DNA of 5,087 nucleotides from Paramuribaculum sp. GTDB lineage: Bacteria; Bacteroidota; Bacteroidia; Bacteroidales; Muribaculaceae. The DNA is taken from NCBI GenBank assembly GCA_029062075.1, contig JAIDQW010000492.1:1-5087 (forward strand). The letters are read 5' to 3'. Positions within the stretch are counted from its first letter, which is position 1; every line of letters begins with the position of its first letter. The position numbers and the translations under genes are program-made. Below the pieces are notes generated by a model that saw only the letters and a list, made by a program, of their open reading frames with translations, had not been told where the DNA came from and did not search any database. Of this stretch, positions 1 to 5,087 are shown piece after piece.

Positions 1-2731
1 TGGAGCCCAATGTTATAGGGAGCCGGTAGCCGTTAGGTTCGAGTATGAGGCTTTTGAGCCCGGTGCATCCGGCGAAATCCCCGTCATTGACGGTATTTAC
101 CGAGCCGCCTAAAGTGAGTGATTTGATGGTGCTCTTGTTTTGGAAAGGCTGGGAGGAAGAATCAATCGTGCGACCGAGATAGAGGCTGTCTATGGAGCAG
201 TTGGCGAAAATATCCGGATCCAGTTTCAGCGGCTCATTGCCGTCTTCAAACACAATGTTCCTAATATTGTCGCAGCCATAGAATGTACTCTCTTTTTTTT
301 CGTAATATTGTAATCCGTTATCTATACGGCGCAGGGTACCACCTAATTTTACATAATTGAGATTTGTGCAGTTGTTGAACGTTTTATACAAGCTGAACGG
401 ATTGACCGATCCGTTCATGGTGAACTTGGTGAGTCCTGTGCAATTTCTGAAAGCGGATCCCATAGATTCAATCTGTGAATTAGGTTCAAAAACAACCTCA
501 GTAATGCCGGGTGAATCGGCAAACGTAGCTACCATAGTTTTTAATGATGCAGGGAGCGACAGAATACCGGAGAATTTAAAAGAGTCAAAAGGATTGCGTC
601 CGAGATATTGTATTGTTTTATTAAGGGTCACACCAGTTATTCCACATCCGTCAAACGCATAATCACCTATGTAGGTCAGCGATTCCGGTAGTGTTAATTG
701 CCCTGTTATGATATTTGGACAATTGTAAAAGGCTCTTGTTTGTAATTTCTGAACTGAATTTAATAAACCCGGTGATCCGGTCAACCCGGGGCAGTTTGTG
801 AATGCCTCCGTTCCAATTTCTTCTAAAGAAGGTGGGAAAATTAGCTCACCGGTCAAGCCTGTGCAGTCTTTGAATGCGTTGTCTCCAATGGTGACAAGTG
901 ATTGTGGAAGTACAAGATTGCCGGTTAAGCCGGGGCAGTTTCTGAATGTTGATGTCCCAATAGTTTTAATATTTTTTCCTAAAACTATATTTTTTAAATT
1001 AACGCAACTCTCAAAAACTCCACCGGGAAAGTTTTCGTGTGGATCTGTTTGAGTCCAATTTCCCAAACTCTTAATTGAATCACCTAAAATTACTGTTTCC
1101 AAAGAATTGCATTGTTTGAAAGTAGCGGCAAAGATAGCCGGTGCTGATTGATTGAGTGTGATTTTTGTAAATGGTATAGATTTAAAAGCTCCATCTCCAA
1201 TAAACTTCACGGAATACGGTACTACCAACTCACCAGTGAAGTTATTGTTTGCGAATGCATTTGAACCAATATAGGTTACTGATTCAGGTATTATAAGGTC
1301 ACCTTTATATCGACATCCAGAAAAGGCATAATCACCAATATGTGTAATAGATTCATGAATAATCAATGGACCCGCATTTCCGAATCCGGAGCATCCTTCA
1401 AAGGCTCCATTTCCAATCTCAGTCACCTGATCACCTATAAACCCTGACAACCCTGAACAATCTTCAAATAACGATTCCGGTAATTTTGTGATTGATGAAG
1501 GTATATTGACTATTCCGGTCAATTTTGAACATCGCATAAATGCGCCTTCTCCAATATAAGTGACCGACTCTGGGATTATAAGCTCTCCGGTAAGATTCCC
1601 GCAATCGAAAAAAGCATTTTTTGATATGGTCTTTAGTGAATTTCCAAAATTCAGTTCACCTTTAAGATTGCGACAACCACCGAACGCGGATTCTCCAATG
1701 TATGTTATAGAGTTGCTCATTGTTAAAATACCGTCAAATCCATCTCCGAGATTGGTAAGTGTGGAAAAGGCGCAATCGCCAATATAAGTGAGCGAATTAG
1801 GAAGATTTAAGTCACCCTTTAATTTCCCGCAGTCGGAAAATGCAAATTCTCCTATATAATTAATAGAGTTTCCAAGAGTCAGCCCCTCCAACATGTTGCA
1901 GTTATAGAAAGCGCCGTCACCTATGGTCGTAACTGAGTTTGGAATTGTTAGTTTACCTGTAAAACCTCGACAGTAAGAAAAAGCATACCTCCCTATGCTT
2001 GTTACTGATTCGGGAATAATAAGCGATCCCGTAAAACCACACCGATGAAAAGAATATTTTCCTATTGTTTTTAATGAATCATTAAGCTTCAACCCCGTTG
2101 AATTATCATTATATCTAAAAGCGTAGTCACCAATTGATACTACAGAATTAGGAATTATCAGGTCGCCGGAAAAATTAGCTGTATCAAATGCTCCTTCTTC
2201 TATCTTGGTCAGAGATTCCGGAAGTGAGATCCTACTAAATGGACTCATATATAGTACGGCGTTGATAAAAGGTCTTCCACCTGTATTAGCGAACGCATAT
2301 TTTCCAATAGATTTTACTGAGTTAGGGATAATTAGATCTCCACGCAAGGCTCTACAAGCAAAGAATGCCGAGTCTCCGATAGAGATTACGGTTGAAGGAA
2401 TCGTTAGTTCCCCGGCGTATTTATAATCATAAGAAACATACCCATGCCATTCATCCAATGCTTCCCATGTATAACACATTTTTTCATCGAATTCTTTAAA
2501 AGCAGCATTTCCAATAGCCGTAACAGTATAATATTTCCCATTATATGTCGCAACTGATGGGATAGTAAGATGTTGCGAAAATAAATTGGACTCACCGCCT
2601 ATAACTTCGCATTCACTGTCGGTCAGGGTTCTGAATCTAAAATCTCCGTCAGTGAATGTTTCTCCCTGGGCATGTACAGGTAAAATAGTTGCAAATATAG
2701 ATAGTAATATAATTATTAGCCTTAAAAACAT
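1..2731 (-). CDS. Giant BspA-like leucine-rich-repeat secreted protein (C-terminus outside the window)
   Basis: The minus-strand frame from ATG at 2731-2729 stays open for 910 codons to the left edge, so the gene is partial at its 3' end. Residues 1-21 form a Sec signal peptide (hydrophobic LIIILLSIFATIL, then VHA before Q22). From about residue 65 to 900 I count some 33 LRR_5 (BspA-type) units of 22-25 residues with the pattern L-x-IP-x-S-V-x-x-IG-x-x-AF-x-x-C; the first canonical unit starts at GKYYTVTAIGNAAF (65-78). Residues 79-104 are an aromatic-rich insertion between units. Units after residue 730 are more degenerate. BspA-family proteins are cell-surface adhesins of Bacteroidales and other host-associated microbes; that this one is an adhesin is inference, and no ligand can be named. 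A T9SS sorting domain, as in the upstream gene, may lie beyond the edge. No Shine-Dalgarno precedes the start, as is usual in Bacteroidota. No other start fits the signal peptide better. Confidence 0.93.
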   Translation of the reverse strand, partial: MFLRLIIILLSIFATILPVHAQGETFTDGDFRFRTLTDSECEVIGGESNLFSQHLTIPSVATYNGKYYTVTAIGNAAFKEFDEKMCYTWEALDEWHGYVSYDYKYAGELTIPSTVISIGDSAFFACRALRGDLIIPNSVKSIGKYAFANTGGRPFINAVLYMSPFSRISLPESLTKIEEGAFDTANFSGDLIIPNSVVSIGDYAFRYNDNSTGLKLNDSLKTIGKYSFHRCGFTGSLIIPESVTSIGRYAFSYCRGFTGKLTIPNSVTTIGDGAFYNCNMLEGLTLGNSINYIGEFAFSDCGKLKGDLNLPNSLTYIGDCAFSTLTNLGDGFDGILTMSNSITYIGESAFGGCRNLKGELNFGNSLKTISKNAFFDCGNLTGELIIPESVTYIGEGAFMRCSKLTGIVNIPSSITKLPESLFEDCSGLSGFIGDQVTEIGNGAFEGCSGFGNAGPLIIHESITHIGDYAFSGCRYKGDLIIPESVTYIGSNAFANNNFTGELVVPYSVKFIGDGAFKSIPFTKITLNQSAPAIFAATFKQCNSLETVILGDSIKSLGNWTQTDPHENFPGGVFESCVNLKNIVLGKNIKTIGTSTFRNCPGLTGNLVLPQSLVTIGDNAFKDCTGLTGELIFPPSLEEIGTEAFTNCPGLTGSPGLLNSVQKLQTRAFYNCPNIITGQLTLPESLTYIGDYAFDGCGITGVTLNKTIQYLGRNPFDSFKFSGILSLPASLKTMVATFADSPGITEVVFEPNSQIESMGSAFRNCTGLTKFTMNGSVNPFSLYKTFNNCTNLNYVKLGGTLRRIDNGLQYYEKKESTFYGCDNIRNIVFEDGNEPLKLDPDIFANCSIDSLYLGRTIDSSSQPFQNKSTIKSLTLGGSVNTVNDGDFAGCTGLKSLILEPNGYRLPITLGS
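777..992 (-). repeat. Three 72-bp tandem units inside the giant LRR gene
   Basis: Similar DNA segments start at 777 (ccggtcaacccggggcagtt), 849 (ccggtcaagcctgtgcagtc) and 921 (ccggttaagccggggcagtt), exactly 72 bases apart. They encode three successive 24-residue LRR units around residues 580-652, each with C-x-GLTG. The similarity at DNA level, closer than between most other units of this gene, suggests relatively recent duplication or gene conversion. Confidence 0.7.
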
Positions 2732-2805
2732 AATAATTGAACAAGGAGATAGAAAAATTATTGTGTGGTATGTTCTGAAGATGTGTTATATTTATTAATT
2801 AATAG

Positions 2806-2838
2806 TAGGGATATGGTAAAGTCTTTACCATATCCCTA
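2806..2838 (-). terminator. Perfect 15-bp hairpin after the 627-residue gene, putative terminator
   Basis: Bases 2806-2820 (tagggatatggtaaa) and 2824-2838 (tttaccatatcccta) are exact reverse complements separated by a 3-base loop. On the minus strand the hairpin begins 19 bases after the TAA at 2860-2858. It is followed by CTATTAATTAATAAATA, which is AT-rich but lacks a run of T, so it is not a textbook rho-independent terminator. It could end or attenuate the transcript of the upstream gene, protect its 3' end, or control read-through into the giant LRR gene. Because the stem is perfectly symmetric, a protein-binding operator is also possible. Confidence 0.6.
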
Positions 2839-2857
2839 AGTTAAAAGGTTATCAATA

Positions 2858-4741
2858 TTAAAGGTTGATTTTAATAGTCTGAGTCGATGTTTTAACTATG
2901 TATATACCGTTAGAGGGGAGGCTCACTGTTTCTACATTTATGCTGGAATTCAGGCTCTTAACCAACCGTCCGTCAAGACTGTAGATATCCACTTTTCCAA
3001 GCGGAGAATTTGAGCGAATAGTCAGTTCTGTGCCATTAGTTGATACATTAATCTTACTATCTATAGCAATAGCATTAGCCTGTGGAGTGGCTTGAGTTTC
3101 CTGTTCAGGCTCAGTAACCGTTATTTTGAGCGTACCTTTAGCATTGGGACAATATTTATCAAGACTTGAAGCTGTTATGGTAACCACACCGGGCGAGAGA
3201 GCAGTGACTATACCGTTCTCATCAACTATTGCAATAGAGTCATTTGAAGAAGTCCATTTTACATCCTGAACAGTAGATACCTCGCTGTTATTGTTAACAG
3301 CAAGATGTTCTATCTCTCCTGAATCACCAACAACCATTTTAGTAACTCCTTTAAGATTTATTTTAGTGGCAGATACACCGGGTATGACGTTAATACTTAC
3401 ATTTGCCTCAGCTCTTGTGAAGTCAAGACTTCTAAGGGTTACATTATATTTACCCACATATTTATATTTAATATATGAATATGATGTGGCTATGTCCTGC
3501 TTAATAATTTGATATACCTCGTTAGCCTGATCTATAGCGTTGAGATTGTCAAATAGCATACGGAATCTGACTTTATTGGCACCTCTTCCGGTAAGTGCAT
3601 TAACGCTGAAGTTGATTCCGCCACCAGCCGGGTAGTAGTAAATATAGTTATATACAGCATTTGGATTTTTGAAATAGCTCTTCTGTGTAAAGTTTAGTTT
3701 TAACCACTGATCTGAATAGATAGTATAGGTGTCTTTTTCCGGAGAAATATAGTAGGTATAGAAAACAGAATCCTGCAGATGATCATAAGTGGTTTTGTAT
3801 GCTTTTTCAATTTCTTCTCCTGCCGGAATCCAAACTTGATTGGGAACAAACTTGGCTGTATCAACTTCGGGAACTTTCGTAGAAGAAAAAGCTACTCTTA
3901 CTTTAGGCATTAATTTGTTGTCATCTTCTTTGTAGTCATCATTATTCTCTAATTTAGGTGCCTTGATTTCACATTTAATGGTATCAAGATTGATGCCGAA
4001 ACGAATATCGAGGGTTTTAACAAATTTTGGTGAATTGGGGTCTGTAACAAAACATCCATCAAAAGTATTTTCGGGAATAACAGTAACTCCGTCACCAAAT
4101 TCAATGCGGGTAAGTGCTTTGCAATTTTGGAAAATACCACGTCCTATGTTTTTAACCGCATCCGGTATTACCTGATATGGAGATGCTTCGCATTGTCCTA
4201 TAATTTTACTATTGGCAAATGCATAGTCGCCGATTTTTTTTACAGTTTTGGGAACATCAATATACTGGATTGCACTTCCGTTGAAAGCATTGTCACCTAT
4301 TTCGGTTACCGGATATTTTATGTTAGGTGCAATTTCAACTGAATCAGGTATTTGTATAGCGGTATAGAATGTAGCGATGCTATATTTGTTGTTATGATAG
4401 TAATTATCTATAACCGGACTCCAGCAATTATACATATTTTGATTCCATGTGCCTTCCCAGCCGGGGAAATTATCTAATTTTGTTAATGTATATACACTAT
4501 CTGGATTAAATTCTTCAGTTATATCTTCGGTATCATGCGGATAAGTGAGTGTCGCGGTCAAACTGTCTGTATCTATAATAAAATACCACTTCACTCTTGC
4601 AGTGTCTTTTGTGATATTATTAGAGGCGGCAGTATGGTACTGATCAATTGTCTTTGAGATAACTCTCTTTTCAGCAAACAGAGTGTTGGACAGCACAATC
4701 GCCGAAAGCGCAAGTCCGAAAATGGCAATGAGTTTCTTCAT
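2858..4741 (-). CDS. Secreted BspA-like LRR / Big_2 protein with T9SS sorting domain
   Basis: This is a complete 627-residue protein. Residues 1-23 are a signal peptide (MKK, hydrophobic core, LFA before E24). Residues 24-142 have no clear domain. Residues 143-230 hold four LRR_5 units (VTEIGDNAF, VKKIGDYAF, VKNIGRGIF, VTVIPENTF), the BspA type. Residues 250-455 are beta-rich and tyrosine-rich, with no family I recognise. Residues 456-544 match the Big_2 bacterial Ig-like fold (VKWTSSNDSIAIVDENGIVTALSPG is the typical core, split here at about 495-518). A short EPEQETQATPQANA linker leads to residues 562-627, a T9SS type A sorting domain (GKVDIYSLDGRLVKSL, then LPSNGIYIVK, ending IKINL). The protein should pass the inner membrane by Sec and the outer membrane by T9SS, then be anchored at the surface or released. 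The role is probably adhesion or matrix binding, by family inference only. ATG at 4741-4739 is chosen because it opens directly on the signal peptide; a Bacteroides-type promoter lies about 50 bases upstream. Confidence 0.95.
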   Translation of the reverse strand: MKKLIAIFGLALSAIVLSNTLFAEKRVISKTIDQYHTAASNNITKDTARVKWYFIIDTDSLTATLTYPHDTEDITEEFNPDSVYTLTKLDNFPGWEGTWNQNMYNCWSPVIDNYYHNNKYSIATFYTAIQIPDSVEIAPNIKYPVTEIGDNAFNGSAIQYIDVPKTVKKIGDYAFANSKIIGQCEASPYQVIPDAVKNIGRGIFQNCKALTRIEFGDGVTVIPENTFDGCFVTDPNSPKFVKTLDIRFGINLDTIKCEIKAPKLENNDDYKEDDNKLMPKVRVAFSSTKVPEVDTAKFVPNQVWIPAGEEIEKAYKTTYDHLQDSVFYTYYISPEKDTYTIYSDQWLKLNFTQKSYFKNPNAVYNYIYYYPAGGGINFSVNALTGRGANKVRFRMLFDNLNAIDQANEVYQIIKQDIATSYSYIKYKYVGKYNVTLRSLDFTRAEANVSINVIPGVSATKINLKGVTKMVVGDSGEIEHLAVNNNSEVSTVQDVKWTSSNDSIAIVDENGIVTALSPGVVTITASSLDKYCPNAKGTLKITVTEPEQETQATPQANAIAIDSKINVSTNGTELTIRSNSPLGKVDIYSLDGRLVKSLNSSINVETVSLPSNGIYIVKTSTQTIKINL

Positions 4742-4791
4742 TCCGGTATAATTATTAAAATGTTATTTATATTTGAAATATATATACGTTG

Positions 4792-4822
4792 CAAAGATAT
4801 GTGAAATCATTAAAATATCAAA
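4792..4822 (-). promoter_or_regulatory. Bacteroides-type promoter of the 627-residue gene
   Basis: On the minus strand, TTTG at 4822-4819 (the end of a TTTTTTTTG run) is followed after 19 bases by TATCTTTG at 4799-4792. This fits the primary sigma factor consensus of Bacteroides, a -33 TTTG and a -7 TAnnTTTG with about 19-20 bases between them. Transcription would start near 4787, leaving an AT-rich leader of roughly 45 bases before ATG at 4741 and no Shine-Dalgarno. The exact start is inferred. Confidence 0.78.
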
Positions 4823-4877
4823 AAAAATGAGGTGGTTTTATGAAATTATTTGCAATTTAACCGGAGCGGGGGGATAA

Positions 4878-4975
4878 GGTCTTTAAGGTCATTAGGGTCT
4901 TTAATGGCTTTAAGGGAGGTGGAGTGGATTTTTAGGGGCTTTAAGGAAGTTAAGGGATTTAGGGGATTTTAAGGG
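4878..4975. repeat. Degenerate 9-base tandem array, G-rich on the plus strand
   Basis: Read on the plus strand, this stretch divides into units close to GGTCTTTAA: GGTCTTTAA (4878), GGTCATTAG (4887), GGTCTTTAA (4896), TGGCTTTAA (4905), two longer degenerate 11-base units (4914, 4925), GGGCTTTAA (4936), GGAAGTTAA (4945), GGGATTTAG (4954), GGGATTTTAA (4963) and a final GGG. The flanks (4861-4873 and 4973-4993) are also G-rich. No protein-coding frame is supported. The array lies between the tRNA terminator and the promoter of the 627-residue gene. Its function is unknown; it may be a slippage-made simple repeat or a protein-binding region. Confidence 0.75.
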
Positions 4976-4995
4976 TGGGGGTAGAGTTGGGGAAT

Positions 4996-5029
4996 AAAAA
5001 AAGAGATTCAGAAGATGCTGAACCTCTTT
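4996..5029 (-). terminator. Rho-independent terminator of the tRNA-Arg gene
   Basis: On the minus strand, starting one base after the tRNA discriminator base, AAAGAGGTTCAG (5029-5018) pairs with CTGAATCTCTTT (5011-5000) around a 6-base loop (5017-5012), with one G-U pair. The 3' arm runs into a T tract that reaches 4996. This is a classical intrinsic terminator and marks the end of the tRNA transcript, so the downstream surface-protein gene needs its own promoter. Confidence 0.88.
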
Positions 5030-5030
5030 G

Positions 5031-5087
5031 TGACTCCTACAGGATTCAAACCTGTAACCTTCTGATCCGTAGTCAGATGCTCTATTC
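5031..5087 (-). tRNA. tRNA-Arg, anticodon ACG (5' end outside the window)
   Basis: The minus strand shows 57 bases of a tRNA: the 3' D-stem GAGC (5082-5079), anticodon stem TCTGA/TCAGA (5077-5073 and 5065-5061) with loop CTACGGA and anticodon ACG at 5070-5068, variable loop AGGTT (5060-5056), T stem ACAGG/CCTGT with loop TTTGAAT, then acceptor strand AGGAGTC and discriminator A at 5031. No CCA is encoded (CAA follows), so it must be added after transcription. Anticodon ACG reads arginine CGN codons, normally after A34 is changed to inosine. The acceptor 5' strand and most of the D arm are cut off by the window edge. Confidence 0.92.

Noticed and set aside
357..2426. Several plus-strand open frames opposite the giant LRR gene, with a repeated look (SSPVKP, LNADSP and similar)
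   Set aside because: They are mirror images of the LRR repeats on the other strand: the repeated DNA makes periodic antisense frames. They have no signal peptide, promoter or domain, and the minus-strand frame is continuous and matches a known family.
2404..2595. 63-residue minus-strand frame inside the giant LRR gene
   Set aside because: It overlaps the N-terminal part of the LRR gene in another frame and has no recognisable feature of its own.
2752..2760. TAATTTTT on the minus strand as a -7 element for the giant LRR gene
   Set aside because: It lacks the final G of TAnnTTTG, and no TTTG lies 19-21 bases upstream, so I do not list it as a promoter.
2586..2798. Plus-strand 70-residue frame across the start of the giant LRR gene and the intergenic gap
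   Set aside because: Its first half is antisense to the signal-peptide region and the rest is low-complexity AT-rich intergenic sequence; no domain or start signal.
3291..4342. Plus- and minus-strand short frames within the 627-residue gene
   Set aside because: All are in other frames of a gene with a clear signal peptide, LRR, Big_2 and sorting domain; none has independent support.
4861..4993. CRISPR array or small protein gene in the G-rich repeat region
   Set aside because: The units are 9-11 bases with no spacers, and no credible coding frame with a start signal is present.
5031..5055. Attachment site formed by the tRNA-Arg 3' end
   Set aside because: I could not find a second copy of the T-arm and acceptor sequence anywhere else in the window, and there is no integrase gene.

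Overview
The window looks like a piece of a Bacteroidota chromosome, most likely order Bacteroidales (gut or oral type). Four things point there: two BspA-like leucine-rich-repeat surface proteins, a type IX secretion (T9SS) C-terminal sorting domain, a promoter of the Bacteroides type (TTTG, 19 bases, TATCTTTG), and no Shine-Dalgarno sequence before either start codon. Family or genus cannot be fixed from the sequence alone.

Everything assigned reads on the minus strand. From right to left, in transcription order: a tRNA-Arg(ACG) gene cut by the right edge (5031-5087); its rho-independent terminator (4996-5029); a non-coding, G-rich array of degenerate 9-base units (4878-4975); a Bacteroides-type promoter (4792-4822); a complete 627-residue secreted protein (2858-4741) made of a signal peptide, a short LRR_5 block, an unassigned beta-rich middle, a bacterial Ig-like (Big_2) domain and a T9SS sorting domain; a 126-base intergenic gap with a perfect 15-bp hairpin (2806-2838); and a second, much larger BspA-like protein (1-2731) that stays open for 910 codons and runs off the left edge.

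The large left-hand gene occupies more than half of the window. It has a signal peptide and about 33 LRR_5 units, but its C-terminus, where a sorting domain would be expected, lies outside. Both proteins are probably exported through Sec and, at least for the 627-residue one, carried across the outer membrane by T9SS and anchored on the surface or released. BspA-family proteins are known as adhesins that bind host matrix proteins or other bacteria; the ligand here is unknown. I see no clear sign of a new defence or enzymatic system. The most unusual parts are the 9-base array between tRNA and promoter, the base-composition break inside the giant LRR gene, and the unassigned middle of the 627-residue protein.
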